Positions 33,260 to 45,004 of a DNA stretch of 64,000 bases are shown one piece after another (the first letter of the stretch is position 1; the number at the start of each line of letters is the position of its first letter). The notes below the pieces were generated by a model, which was given only the letters and a program-made list of their open reading frames with translations, had not been told where the DNA came from and ran no database searches. Origin of the DNA: Medicago truncatula (lineage: Eukaryota > Streptophyta > Magnoliopsida > Fabales > Fabaceae); contig NC_053045.1 in the NCBI RefSeq assembly GCF_003473485.1, positions 44,558,494 through 44,622,493 on the forward strand, in the 5' to 3' direction. A program made the translations under genes and the position numbers.

Positions 33260-33757
33260 CTAATAATAGGGTTTTTGACCAACATAATTGCCCGGGGGAT
33301 CATAGTTGCAAGTGACAAACCACCATCCATTGGTACATTGTACCCTAGCACACCCTAAACGGACAGAGTTACGCCACACAACTTGAGTATAATGCAAGCA
33401 TTGTCCTCCATTGATGCATGAATTTGTGTTATAATCATAGTATTGTTTTTCATTAACCCACATGTTTACCGCAGTAACTCCAGTGAATGTACCACTTGAG
33501 CCTTTGGCAAGATTCTCACCGTAAGGTCCATTTGAGTGAACCAAATTGCAATCACTTTTCCTTGAATTTGCATAGTTCAAAGCATAGGTAGCAACTGTGT
33601 TGTCCCAAGTAATGTTTGCAACGCCAACTTGTGCACGAGCTGTGTTGTGGGCATCGACAAAATCTTGAGGTAAGTTTTGTGCATTGGAGAATGAAAACCA
33701 AAGGGATAAAATGGTCAAGAAGAGGCTAAAAAGTGAAAATGTGTTGTTGAAACTCAT
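33260..33757 (-). CDS. Pathogenesis-related protein 1 (PR-1), secreted CAP-domain protein
   Basis: 165 residues, single exon, as usual for PR-1. The N-terminal hydrophobic signal peptide is residues 1-26, with likely cleavage [11 protein letters not shown]. The CAP domain follows: the first His in [24 protein letters not shown] with the conserved Glu, [18 protein letters not shown], and a C-terminal [16 protein letters not shown]. All six disulfide cysteines are present. The C-terminus matches the CAPE-type pattern CNYxPxGNxxxxxPY, from which an 11-residue immune peptide is released in tomato PR-1b (family knowledge). It acts in the apoplast; PR-1 proteins bind sterols and are induced in salicylate responses. 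A TATA box (ctataaata read on the minus strand, 33,829-33,838) stands about 75 bp before the ATG. It looks intact and functional. It is the leftmost member of the PR-1/pseudokinase cluster. Confidence 0.95.
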   Translation of the reverse strand: MSFNNTFSLFSLFLTILSLWFSFSNAQNLPQDFVDAHNTARAQVGVANITWDNTVATYALNYANSRKSDCNLVHSNGPYGENLAKGSSGTFTGVTAVNMWVNEKQYYDYNTNSCINGGQCLHYTQVVWRNSVRLGCARVQCTNGWWFVTCNYDPPGNYVGQKPYY

Positions 33758-33828
33758 TGTTATGTTCTGTATGTATCTTAGATGAGAGTTGAGAAGTTGT
33801 GTTCTTATTGCATTGCATGGAGTGCGAT

Positions 33829-33838
33829 TATTTATAGG
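33829..33838 (-). promoter_or_regulatory. TATA box of the PR-1 gene at 33,260-33,757
   Basis: CTATAAATAA on the minus strand, about 75 bp upstream of the ATG, a normal spacing for a short leader. Confidence 0.65.
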
Positions 33839-33899
33839 GGTGTCTTTGTTTGTTTTATAATGAAAATTATTAACTTAATAGTCCGGGTCTTACTATTTT

Positions 33900-35580
33900 T
33901 GGTGAAAGAGAGGGTACTTTGTTGCATCTTTAAGCAAAAATGGTACTTCCCCCTTGGTAACATATAAAACTATACTTTGCGGTAATTTGTATAGTTTCAA
34001 TTAGAAGTGATAATAATAAAGTAATTAAAGTAACATGATGGAGGGTTTACTAATTGTAATTAACTGCAAATATATCTCCAATTTTCACAGACATAAGCAA
34101 TGCAAACCTGAATGGGAGAGGGTATTCCGGGCATTGGTAGGGTTTCAATTGTAACTTGGAATAAACTAGGATCACAACTTGGCTAGTTGAAATGTCAATA
34201 AGCTTATTTGGAACTTTTATTGGCTAGAAACAATATTTTTTTGATTGAGTATTTTCCAAAAATAGTATATACAATAAAACAACGGCTAGTAGATTTAAAA
34301 TAAACAAATTAACTGCTTTATTGGTTCGTTATATTAATTTTTTTTTTTAGTAAGTTTAGCCTAATATATAAATAACCAAAGTTATGGTTAGAACTAAACG
34401 CAAAGGGGAACAAAAACAAAACAACTACGATCAAATGGACGAGTCAACCATTGGTTTAGAGTAATTGAAGTTGGGGGATTTTACTTTCACCAACTATTGG
34501 ACGATATGCATAATGTTGTTATTTGTCTTTTTCGTTTTTTACCAATAATTTAAATTATCAACATGGCTCAAAGTTGATATAGATACACATGTGGGTTATA
34601 TGATAAAATAATATAGCTGATCAATGTACTCAACCAACCCGCTCGATTGAAAACCAATTATAATTCACTGCAGTGAACTTTTTCACACAGTCACACATTT
34701 ATTACATTATTAACTGTTTGATAAACAACTAAGAAAATAAGTATTTAATCTTTATTTATAATTCTATTCTTAAATCAGGACCATCCGATCATCATTGGAT
34801 GGCTGAGAATGCATGACTGCGGCAAATTGCGGACTGCAGTCAATCACGGTGTACTCCTTGGTGCATGAAATGGTACTTTTAGTTCTATATCTTATTTCAA
34901 AATTAACTTTCCATCATGCTATTTTTACTTTACTAGTCTAGAACGAACGCTTTTGAATTTTGAATTTTCAATTCATACGTATTGTCTATCTATCTTGATA
35001 CTTAGTTATAGAGTTCAAATCCTCACATGGATAGATTATGCCATCTAGTTATTACTATTAGAACACTACTTCTGAAGCATCATCTTCTACTTTACATTTA
35101 TGCTTAGACACACACAGCAGTAGTTGATAGAGTTAATTTAGTAAAAATGATATCTCTTTTGAAACGGAGGAAGTATGTTACTTTATAATTTGTATATTGT
35201 TTGTTTTATGATAATAGTTAAGACTTAGGAAACCAATGGCATCATATAGAATAGATACACAGCCACGTACAGTTAAACCGTTATCGTCCTGAATTTACTT
35301 GTCAAACAACCAAGCAAAGTTCCTAACATAGCCAAAGCTGGATTTACTTGTCAAACAATGTTTGAGAAGCAGTATCCTAAACTATTGGAGCAACATGAGT
35401 CCTGTTTTCCTGTAAGTTCAATTTTTGGAATTTGTATCATGATATTTTTAATCAAATTGTTATTATAGCATGAGATGAAATAAGTAATTAGCATGTCTTG
35501 ATGGCCATGTAATTGATTCTTTAGGTGCATTTTGCAGAATCAAGTAACTTTGACTTTTAAAAACATATTAATCGAGCTTT
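33900..35580. other. Long spacer, no gene
   Basis: AT-rich DNA between PR-1 and the RLK cluster. A lone Stowaway-type end 'aaacggaggaagta' is seen at 35,160-35,175. Nothing else is supported. Confidence 0.5.
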
Positions 35581-35584
35581 CAAA

Positions 35585-35850
35585 AATGTTTTCGCTATGG
35601 TAGGTATTAGAAATAGGTAAAGACTTCAAAGAAAAGAGAAAAATTGGTAACATAACCTTAACAGTTCTTACGACTGCCGCGCAATAGTCCCTACATCAGC
35701 AGTAGAGGATTAGGGTTCAGAGAGGAGGAGGAAAATGTAAGAGAGGGAAAAGCAAGAGAGAAAAAGTAAAAGTATGAGGAAGATGCAGAGGGTGGAAGAG
35801 AAAAATGGAATGAGGAGAGTTTAGGTTCATTTTCTTAATACATGTTGGGG
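35585..35850. repeat. RLK 3'-flank block, copy 1
   Basis: A purine-rich block ('gaggattagggttcag', 'gagaaaaagtaaaagtatgag') that recurs downstream of the RLK genes at 38,330-38,620, 46,015-46,245 and 58,010-58,250. It marks the duplicated unit of the receptor cluster and is probably not coding. Confidence 0.6.
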
Positions 35851-36019
35851 AGATATATTATACATATATTTGAGCAATAACACACTGATAGGCATAGCTG
35901 TTCAACTTTTTATTTTTTCAGGAGAGCAATACAACTTTTTATTACAATGATACAGAGAGTCGTAACATTATTTTTTTCTCCGATATAACAAAACCTATGG
36001 ATGCGTACACCTGATCTTA

Positions 36020-37973
36020 TTATTTAAACTCAACAATTTCGTCTATAGTAATTGAAGTAGCATATTCTAATCCCCTTAATCTGTCAGAATTATTAACAGA
36101 GCTATTTTGTCCCTTCCTTACATTGCTCATATTGTTGTAAACTTCAAGCATTGTTGGCCTTTGGTCTGGAAAAGGGTGAACACACTCACAGGCAATCTTA
36201 ATGAGAGTACAAACTTCATTTTCAAGTCCTTCCCCGGTCAAAGATTTATCAATGACGTTATAAAAACTCAAAGGGTTACCACATAGATTAGTAGTGTCAG
36301 ATGAACGCGACAATTCATTATATGTTTTCCCTGTCATCAATTCAAAAAGCACACTTCCAAAGTCGTAGACATCCTTCTTCCCGTCGTCCACCTTAAACAT
36401 CATGCCAAGATGATCTTCAATGTTGGGATTCATAAATTTGGCCTCTCCAAAATTGGATATTTTGGGTTCAAAATTCTCATCTAGCAATATGCATTCTGAA
36501 CATATATTAAAATGCACTATGCCCAAATCACAGCTATGATGCAGCCATGATAACCCTCTTGCTATTCCAAGTGCAATGTTGACCCTTTGATGCCATTTCA
36601 ATCTTATGACTTCACTTTCCGAAGGATGCAACCATTTGGAAAGCCTTCCATTTGACATGTATGCATATGCTAAAACCTGTTCCTTTCCTTTAATGCAGAA
36701 CCCAAGCAGGGGAACTATATTTTTTTGTCTGTACTTACACAAAATCGTTGTTTCCAAAAGGAACTGCCTTTTAAATAGCCGAGAGTCAAATATTCTCTTA
36801 ATAGCCAGTAACTGACCATTAGGAAGAAATCCTTGGTACATCATTCCCATCTTTCCTACCCCAATGGCATTGTCGACAGCGAAACAATCAGTTGCGTCAC
36901 ACAGTTCATCCAACCATATTGTTAAAGTCAGTCTCTCCATTAGTATAGTGATCTGTGAATGCATTCAAGCCACTATTATTAAATCAAATAATCAATCATT
37001 TTTATGGCTTGTAACTTGTAACTATTTGTAGTCAACAAGGTAATTACCACTGATGATAACTATATAAGCGTACCTCTTTCCTTTCTATCCCCACCAGATG
37101 TGAATGTAGCAATTCATGCATATGATTAGCTATCATTTATGTGGTCTTGCTTGTAATGGAATAAATATATTTGCCTAGCTCTTTAGCTTTGTTTAGGCGT
37201 CTGTTTATATTCTTTTTCTTCTTTAATTGCATGTGAGGTACACCGTTGGAGTAGGAGATGTGAAAAGCAACCACGATATAACAAGTGAATGATAATGCAA
37301 AACCAACAATAAGGCCACCCTTTAATGCTTGATGGAACTTGCCAACGGAGCAGGGTGCCAAAGACACTCCTCCACAAAGTTCATCGTTATTAGAATAATT
37401 ATAAACTACTAAACTTTGGAACATTGGCACTGGCCCTGACAAGTTATTGTCAGAAAAACCAATCACTTTAAGCCTGTTAAGCATGGCAAATTCTTTTGGG
37501 ATATTACCGCTTAACAAGTTGTTGTCAAGCTTAAGAGTATTCAGGTAAGTGCAGTTTGCAAAATCTATCAGAATTCCACCAGTAAATTTATTACCAGAGA
37601 GATCAATGTTGGTAACATACGAAAGTATACTTGATATATCTTCAGAGATGGGTCCTGAAAGCACGTTGATTGAAAGGTCTAAGCCTGTCATCGAAGAGCG
37701 ATTCACAAGTCCCTGTGGAAACTGACCCTTCAACCCGAAGCTGGATAGTTTGAGATTTAGTACTTTATTCTCATCTGGATGCCAACATTCAACACCATTA
37801 AATCTACATATGAAACCTTCTGTTTTGTTGTTGAAGTTCCAGCTTGAGGTTAAGTAATCATTTGGGTCCTCCTTCTGTTTGCAAAAGTCTTTAAAATGTT
37901 CGTATCTTACAAAGTCAATCTCAATAAAAACACTATCATAATTTACTTGACAACACTTTGAGTTTGAGAGCAT
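36020..37973 (-). pseudogene. RLK1: BIR-like LRR receptor pseudokinase, broken
   Basis: Exon 1 (about 37,973-37,074) holds an LRR N-cap (SSWNFNNKTEGFICRFNGVE), about five leucine repeats and a membrane segment (GGLIVGFALSFTCYIVVAF). A stop codon at 37,137-37,139, shortly before the donor at 37,074, replaces a Gln codon of RLK2. Exon 2 (36,952-36,020) is an open kinase-like domain with the same acceptor as RLK2. The signal peptide of RLK2 and RLK3 is missing: residues before FCKQKEDPND come from unrelated sequence also found at 52,640-52,800. The kinase part has GVGKMG and the Lys (AIKR), but HFNICSEC stands for HRDLKxxN and SNFG for DFG. It most likely makes no full receptor; an LRR-plus-membrane product without signal peptide is unlikely to be secreted. 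Confidence 0.82.
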
Positions 37974-38329
37974 TATTTTCTTTCACGCGCACTTATATTA
38001 TTCAAATGTTTACTCAAGAACTTTCAAACAAAATAGGATTAGAAAAACAATAGTAACAGATTAGATTATTCAAATGTTTACTCAATTCAAAGACTAAGAC
38101 ATTGTTTAGTTTGATTGTGGAAGGGGTGAGGAAAACATTATCATAATTTTCTTGACGCTGGGATTAGATAGGTCTGAATCCTCAACAGCAATTTTGTCTA
38201 CAACCCCCTCTGCTGCACTATTCTCATCTGTTGGATTAATCCAATGATCGAGATATTTATTAAGCATAAAATAAAATAAAAAATTGTAAAAAGAAATTAT
38301 TTGTCCTTTTTTTTATACCCTATAGCAAA

Positions 38330-38620
38330 CGAGCTTTGGAAAAAGATTTTGGTGTGGTCTTGGTAATAGGTAAAGACTTCAAGGAAAGGAGGAGACTCGG
38401 TAACATAACGTTACCGGTTCCTACATTTGCTGCACCATAGTCCCTACAACAACCGTGGAGGATCTGAGTTCAGCGAGGAGGAGAAGAAAATGTTAAAATT
38501 GAGGGAAAAGTAAGAGAGTTCATAGAGGAGAAGAAAAAAATGTTAAAATCAAGGGAAAAATAATAGAGAAAAAGTACAAGTATGAGGGAGATGTAGAGGA
38601 TGGAGAGGAAAATGGAGTTC
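38330..38620. repeat. RLK 3'-flank block, copy 2
   Basis: Same block as 35,585-35,850, with an inner partial repeat (two 'gaggagaagaaaa...gttaaaat' stretches near 38,480 and 38,530). It is nearly collinear with 57,980-58,250. Confidence 0.65.
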
Positions 38621-38777
38621 ATGTTCAATTTTTTAATATATGTGGGGGAGACATATTATACATATATTTGACCAATAACAGGCTTATTTTTTATTATCAG
38701 GAGAGCATTACAACTTTTTATCACAATGTTACTGAGACTAACATTACTTTTTTCAGACATAAACCCGATCTAATTAT

Positions 38778-40736
38778 TTAAAACTCGACAATTTCGTCCA
38801 TAGGAATAGAAGAAGCATATTCTAATCCCCTTAATGTGTCAGAATCATCACCAGAACCATTTGGTCCCTTCCTAACGTTCCTCATATTGTTGTAAACTTC
38901 AAGCATTGTTGGCCTTTGGTCTGGAAAAGGGTGAACACACTCACAGGCAATCTTAATGAGAGTACAAACTTCATTTTCAAGTCCTTCCCCGGTCAAAGAT
39001 TTATCAATAACATTATAAAAACTCAAAGGGTTACCACATAGATTAGTAGTGTCAGATGAACGCGACAATTCATTATATGTTTTCCCTGTCATCAATTCAA
39101 AAAGCACACTTCCAAAGTCGTAGACATCCTTCTTCCCGTCGTTCACCTTAAACATCATGCCAAGATGATCTTCAATGTTGGGATTCATAAATTTGGCCTC
39201 TCCAAAATTGGATATTTTTGGTTCAAAGTTCTCATCTAGCAATATGCATTCTGAACATATGCTAAAATGCACTATGCCCAAATCGCATGTATGATGCAGC
39301 CATGATAACCCTCTTGCTATTCCAAATGCAATGTTGACCCTGTCATGCCATTTCAATCTTATGACTTCACTTTCCAAAGGATGCAACCATTTGGAAAGCC
39401 TCCCATTTGACATGTATGCATATGCCAAAACCTGTTCCTTTCCTTCAATGGAGAACCCAAGCATGGGAACTATATTTTTGTGTCTGTACCTACTCATAAT
39501 CGTTGTTTCTAAAAGGATCTGCCTTTTAAACAAATGAGAGTCGAATAGTCTCTTAACAGCTAGTAATTGACCATTAGGCAGAAATCCTTGGTACATCATT
39601 CCCATCTTTCCTACCCCAATGGCATTGTCCACAGCAAAACAATCGGTTGCGTCACGCAGTTCTTCCAACCATATTGTTGAATTTAGTCTCTCCATTAGTA
39701 TAGAGATCTGTGGATGCATGTGTAATTGTTTTTTACAACAGACAATATATACTGATTTACCTAAAAAAACAATTCAAAACAAGAAGTGTTTAAAAAGATA
39801 GAACTATTTAAAGAACAGAATGAGTACCTCTTTGGTTTCTTTGTGTACAATCCACGAATGTAACAATTGGTGCATCTGATCAGCTACCATCTGTGTCCTG
39901 CTGCTGGTGATGGAGATAATATGCTTGCCCAATTCTATGGCTTTGTTTAGGTGATTCTTTTTCGATTGATGCACCCAATGTGCACATTTGGAGTAGAACA
40001 TACAAGTGAATGTAACAGAAGAAATTAGTGAAAAAACGTAACCAACAATAAGACCACTTTTGAATGATAGATGGAAATCGCCGTTATCATGTGTCAATGA
40101 GCAATGTTTCAAAGGCGCTCCACAAAGTCTTCTATTGTTAGCATAGTTAACATCTACTCCTCCTTTAAACACTGGCACTTGTCCATGGAATTGATTGTTA
40201 GATAAATCAATCACTTTAAGCCTGTTAAGCGTGCCAAGTCGTTTTGGAATTTCACCGCTTAACATATTTTGGCTAAGTTTAAGAGTATTCAGGTAAGTGC
40301 AGTTTGCTAATGCTGTCGGAATTTCACCGGTGAATTCGTTACTAGAGAGATCAAAGCTGGTAACAAATGTGAGCATTGTTGAAATATCAGATGGGATGGA
40401 TCCTGAGAGGTCATTGACCGAAAGGTCTAAGCCCGTCAACGAAGAGCAATTTTCAAGTCCTCGTGGAAACTGACCCTTCAACCCCATGTTAGATAGTTTG
40501 AGATTTAGTACTCTATTTTCATCTGGATGCCAGCATTCAACACCAGTAAATTTACATATGAAACCTTCTGTTCTGTTGTTGAAGTCCCAGTTTTGTAAGT
40601 AACCATTTGGATCTTCCAAGGAATTCTTAATGGATTTTAAACAGAAGATATCAGTCTCAGTACTCTGACTAGTCATTAACATAGTGAGGCACAAGAGTAT
40701 TTGTAATAGAATATCCTTTTTTATTTGAAAAGCCAT
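38778..40736 (-). CDS. RLK2: full-length BIR-like LRR receptor pseudokinase
   Basis: Two exons in phase 0, 40,736-39,828 (303 codons) and 39,707-38,778 (309 codons plus TAA), 612 residues, the size of BIR3/At5g48380-type receptors. Signal peptide about 1-25; LRR N-cap 28-70 (W50, C61, C68); about five LRRs 75-190; membrane helix 228-249; juxtamembrane region to 303; kinase-like domain 315-585. The Gly loop GVGKMG (334-339) and Lys355 remain, but the catalytic loop is HFSICSEC (450-457) instead of HRDLKxxN and DFG is NFG (470-472). Hence it is a pseudokinase. BIR proteins bind BAK1/SERK co-receptors and hold back immune receptor complexes at the plasma membrane; that role here is inferred. The start at 40,736 is chosen because it gives a clean signal peptide; upstream in-frame ATGs do not. 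It is the only complete member of the cluster. Confidence 0.9.
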
Positions 40737-41546
40737 TCCCTGCAGATACAAAAACTGAGACTGTCCATATATGATAGAGAAGAAAAGCGAGTCAGAGAAA
40801 AAATGATGTAAAATATCTTCCATAACATAATTCAGTACCAATTTTATTTTTATTTTTTTTAAATTATATAATATATTTTTTCTGAGGGCCGTATAATATG
40901 AACATGGTTGAACGATGACCCCTTTTACTTTTAGTAAATTTTAATAAAATAAATAATCACTCTAACATCTTCTCCTTATTATTACTTTATTTGTTTCAGT
41001 ATTTTAAAATCAACATTAAAAAATTGGCAGTTAAAATGGAGATATATATGTATTGGATTCTCACCGTAGAAGTCGTTACTAGAAAGATCACGTTGCCAGA
41101 ATGCATGCTGAAAGCTCCTGTTGATTCAAGTTCTATATTGCATAATTCAAGAGTTTACTCACACGAAATACAGTGAACATATTTCTTAGATATGCAGATT
41201 CTTCTTTCTTATATTCAATTATTTTCTAACGTGATTTTCATGTTGTTTTGCAACACCATTGACGCCAGTAGTTTCGTGGAATTGGTGCCCCTTGGTGGAC
41301 CCTAAGTCATCACATTGAATCACTACTTTTGTACTCAAAATTGTAATGGTCAGTCAACTTTGTCCCTTATTTGCAAAATAGTAGAAATATCTTTAAAACT
41401 CAAGTGTGTCAAACGTTAAGAAATATAATCATTTTGTCTTGTACCAAAGAAACATGGTCATTTTTTAGAGGTTATTTTAGTAAGAGAATAATTTAAGAGT
41501 TACGTGACTTGTAACAGTTTTCAGAAATCATTTTTTTTAGTTACAA

Positions 41547-41700
41547 ACCCGTGCGAACGTGCTTCGCACGGGTTGAATTATGTATTTTTTTAAAAATTTA
41601 CTCTAAAAGAGATGTTTAAATTACAAAACATTGCTATTTTTCGTAAATTTGAGAACGAAGGTCGTGTGCTTCGCATTGGTTTAATAATGTATTTTTTAAA
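41547..41700. mobile_element. Helitron-like terminal hairpin, with a decayed tandem copy
   Basis: Near-perfect stem aacccgtgcgaa / ttcgcacgggtt (41,547-41,575), the motif found at plant Helitron 3' ends, followed about 115 bp later by a decayed repeat (gtcgtgtgcttcgcattggtt, 41,668-41,690) with the same downstream 'aataatgtattttttaaaaattt'. On the minus strand the stem is followed by aactaaa, a possible CTRR end. The other end was not found. Confidence 0.5.
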
Positions 41701-42445
41701 AATTTGGTTGTGAAGGAGAAATGTACACATTACAGTAAATTGTTGTCATTCATAAATGTGAATATCATGTTTTTGAAATATTTTGTTATACACGAAGAAT
41801 GAGCAAATTAAGGGAAATAGATGGACTATTCAAAGAAATAGTTGCCTTTTTACATTTTAGCAAATTAAAGGAAAGAGTAGAATATAAATATTGCACACGG
41901 AAGTTTAGGGAAAATGTAAACTTCATAAATGCGAAAAGCAAGCAAGCATAGTTTTTAATCTACAATATTCTTGCACCAGTTCTCATATTTCAAATTTTTA
42001 ATCCACAATAATTCTTCTCCGAGAACATGTTCATTCATCTGGGTTAAACAAATGTTTGATTCTAAAAAATATCATTAATTTCTATTTTAGTATTCATAAA
42101 AAAGTAAAACAATCCGGTCCCTAAATTTTTTATTTCAACACGCAGTTTTAGTCCATACTGAGGTAAATATGTTTAATTGTATATAAACTTTGAAGTCTTT
42201 TAATAATTTGTTACACAATTGTTTAAAATATTACTAAAATTTCCTCCGCAATAAGTTAGTTTAAAATTTCGTTTACAGGTCAATTATTTAATAGTTTGAT
42301 GTACTTATAGACACTCCAACACTCGAGTCAGTGTTTGAGTTTGAAAGGGGATTAAAGATAGAAAGTATCGTACTTTTGATGACTTTGTAAAGTCCCCTTT
42401 TATAGAGATGTAGCTTGCCATTTGGTTACGGCGTTCGTAGCCATT

Positions 42446-42484
42446 GCTCGACGGTTATGGTTGCAAGAATCTTAACCGTCGAGC
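42446..42484. repeat. Perfect 12-bp inverted repeat
   Basis: gctcgacggtta, a 15-nt loop, then taaccgtcgagc. It lies in less AT-rich DNA (42,400-42,600) that looks like a transposon or LTR fragment, but I cannot name it. Confidence 0.6.
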
Positions 42485-43548
42485 GTTACAGAATAACAAT
42501 CATGAGATGCGATTATGGTTATGAGTTTTGAACCGTTGCTTCGTGTTTCTACGAGCACCCCCTCACAGAGAGAGGGTGTGAGTTAAGTTATTAGTCCAAT
42601 GATGGATTGAGCCTTGGACTTTTGCGATAATAGTTTGCGGTGCTTGTGGAATAGTTTAATTTTGAGCAGTTTGATTTTATTTTTGACTCAATTGTTTGGG
42701 GTGCGTTTAATCTGTTAAATGTAAGTACTACTAAAAATTACAACATAAGGTAGAACAATACATGAATTTTTTTATGGTATTGATCAATGTTTTGTTTTAT
42801 AAGATGTTTGATGGACAAAATGTCATTTCAATACAATAGACAACTTGTATTTGGACAAAAAGTTGTGCTATGAACAAAATTAAATTATCTCCCATGATGT
42901 CAGTATGTAGTAGCTCTGAACACCCGGCGTTGAGAACTTCCTTTGCTTGCTCTGTCTGTAATCTTGTAGTAGAAATAAATCTTCTTTGGTAGATATAGCT
43001 GATGTGCTCAACTCAACCAACCTATATTATAGGGGGTAAAGCACCATTAACCCTTTTTTGGATTCAGCTCCTTTAATGCAAGTAACTTGTAAAATAATTG
43101 AATAAAAGATAATTGACCTGCATACTAAGATGAAAATAATAGGCAGTGCATGTGACAATGCAGAAACGTCCGGCAAAATGGGAGCAATAAACAAAAAAGA
43201 GAGATTGAAAAATATCATCAGTAAATAATTTATAAGAGTGAGATTAAAATATTAATAGTAGATATTGAACTCTGGCCACCTCCATATAGCTCTTTCGGTG
43301 TTCCAATTCAAACTACCAGATTACATTACTTCTTCTGAGACAATATTTTTGTAAATGATTACAATTTACATCAGTCTCTTATTGTGTCTAACTATATAAT
43401 AAATTGACTCATTCATTCTTTTGAGAATAAATGGAGAGAGAGACCTTAGCTCTCATGTCACACCCTATATGTAAATGTTATGCAACAAATAAAAAACATG
43501 ATTTCATGCTGGGTCATAGCCACAGATAAAAAATATGAGACCTTAAAT

Positions 43549-44028
43549 CTAGTAAGGTTTATCGCCGACATAATTTCCTGGTGGGTAGTAGCTACAAATG
43601 AAAAATGTCCATCCATTCTTACAACTTTCTCTGGCACAACCAAGCTGCTTGGTATTGCTCCAAACCACTTGTGTATAATGTCTGCACTCATCTTTAACAC
43701 ACGCGTTGGTACCATAGTCATAGAAGGCCTTCTCATCCACCCATAATTTCACAGCATCAGCGGCATTCATTTGGGGGTCAGAACCCTCCGCAAGGTTCTC
43801 GCCATAAGGCCCTTGGGAGTGCACCATTTCGCAGGTTTCGTGCTTCGATTTAGCATAGTTCATGGCATAGGAGGCAAGGGTTTCGTTCCACACGAGTGGG
43901 CCAACACCAACCTCGGCACGAGCCTTGTTGTGCACGTCTAGGTAGTCTTGAGGGGCGTTGTGTGCCAAGCAAAGGAAACAGCACATAGAGAAAATGGTTA
44001 AGATTACGAGAATATTTGAGGGCTTCAT
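43549..44028 (-). CDS. Pathogenesis-related protein 1 (PR-1), second copy
   Basis: 159 residues, single exon, TAG stop at 43,549-43,551. Signal peptide 1-22 (cleavage near CLA|HNAPQDY). CAP domain landmarks: [31 protein letters not shown] with the conserved Glu, and CRHYTQVVWSNTKQLGCARE; six cysteines are present. The C-terminus is CSYYPPGNYVGDKPY, so the CAPE-type peptide region is kept, with Ser in place of the usual Asn after Cys. Clearly paralogous to 33,260-33,757 but quite diverged, so the duplication is not recent. Secreted, apoplastic defence protein by family. A TATA box (ttataaat on the minus strand) is at 44,093-44,100, about 66 bp upstream of the ATG. It appears functional. Confidence 0.95.
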   Translation of the reverse strand: MKPSNILVILTIFSMCCFLCLAHNAPQDYLDVHNKARAEVGVGPLVWNETLASYAMNYAKSKHETCEMVHSQGPYGENLAEGSDPQMNAADAVKLWVDEKAFYDYGTNACVKDECRHYTQVVWSNTKQLGCARESCKNGWTFFICSYYPPGNYVGDKPY

Positions 44029-44092
44029 GTTTATTGCTTACTAGGATAGATCGTTATTGGATGATGGATTAATTCGAAGGCTAAATAGTTCA

Positions 44093-44100
44093 ATTTATAA
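44093..44100 (-). promoter_or_regulatory. TATA box of the PR-1 gene at 43,549-44,028
   Basis: TTATAAAT read on the minus strand about 66 bp before the ATG, similar to the spacing in the first PR-1 gene. Confidence 0.6.
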
Positions 44101-44109
44101 GGTACAAAC

Positions 44110-44990
44110 TAAACCAAATATGTAACAGAAACTAATAATAACTTAACCAAATAAAACACCAATCTAGTGGTGTGGCCTCTTCTTTCTCTCATTCTCTAGA
44201 GTCTAGATTCACTAAAAAAAGAAATCACAAAAATAGAGAATGCAAAGTATGTGATCTTTTTTTAGTGAGAAAGATTGTTTCATTATCTAAATTTGACGAC
44301 AAAAATCAGTTGAAAATTGTATGTCGCTCGTACCATCTTTTTACCTTTGTTTATTTCGACGGCCATGTTTCCGTAGAGAAGCCATTGGAAAACATAATTT
44401 CCAACATTATATTTGTTTGTTTCCACGGGCATTTATCCTTTCCCACTTAACATTTTTCTTTAGATTGAGTCTCTTGGTCACTGATAGAGATTTAAGAAAA
44501 GGCTAGAATTATGTTTGAAGATTGATTCTTGTAATTTCTTTTGGAATCTTTGTGTAAAGTTATTACCCTCTTGATTAGTGGAAATGATAGCTTCTCTTTC
44601 CCCCAAAGTAGGTCATTATTTGACCGAACTGGGTAAACAATATTGTGTGATTTTCTTTCTTCTTCTTCCTTCATATTTCCATTTAATTCGTTCGTGATTA
44701 TTATTGTGTTCCTTTGGTTTGTTGGTTGCCTTCGATTTACTCTACGCATCAAGTATTGTGGGACTCTCGAATTCACGACCGTCACTAGCATTGGTCTATG
44801 TCTTTTTTTTTATTCTTTTTTTTATAGAGAGCGTATGTTTATGTCTAGTGACGGGGGATATGGCTTATAGCTAGGTTTAAACTCATTGTCTCTATTGATA
44901 AACAAAAAAATTGTGATTTTGCAATTGAGTTAGAAACATATTTTTCCGGACAAGGTAATCCAATGTCACCATAAATTTATTAGGAAAAAA
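44110..44990. other. Spacer, possibly including old LTR sequence
   Basis: No gene. Around 44,560-44,800 a T-rich and C-rich stretch ('gtgtgattttctttcttcttc' style) resembles the end of a copia LTR and could belong to the fossil that follows, but there is no clear boundary. Confidence 0.3.
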
Positions 44991-45004
44991 TTATTGAGCA
45001 TAGA

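Larger units (their letters stand above)
40860..43450. other. Spacer with Helitron-like hairpins; no gene
   Basis: It separates RLK2 from the second PR-1 gene. The recognisable items are two Helitron-like hairpin regions (41,545-41,700) and a 12-bp inverted repeat at 42,446-42,484. The rest has no domain-bearing frame. Confidence 0.5.

Noticed and set aside
40737-40841. Longer RLK2 N-terminus starting at 40,841
   Set aside because: It adds 35 residues before an otherwise perfect signal peptide; the start at 40,736 fits the family and RLK3.
42446-42484. Rho-independent-terminator-like or miRNA-like hairpin
   Set aside because: Terminators of that kind are not used by plant nuclear genes, and a 12-bp stem is too short for a miRNA precursor; kept only as an inverted repeat.
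44172-44870. Several frames of 60-99 codons on both strands near 44.2-44.9 kb
   Set aside because: No domain, mutually overlapping, in DNA that resembles old LTR sequence.
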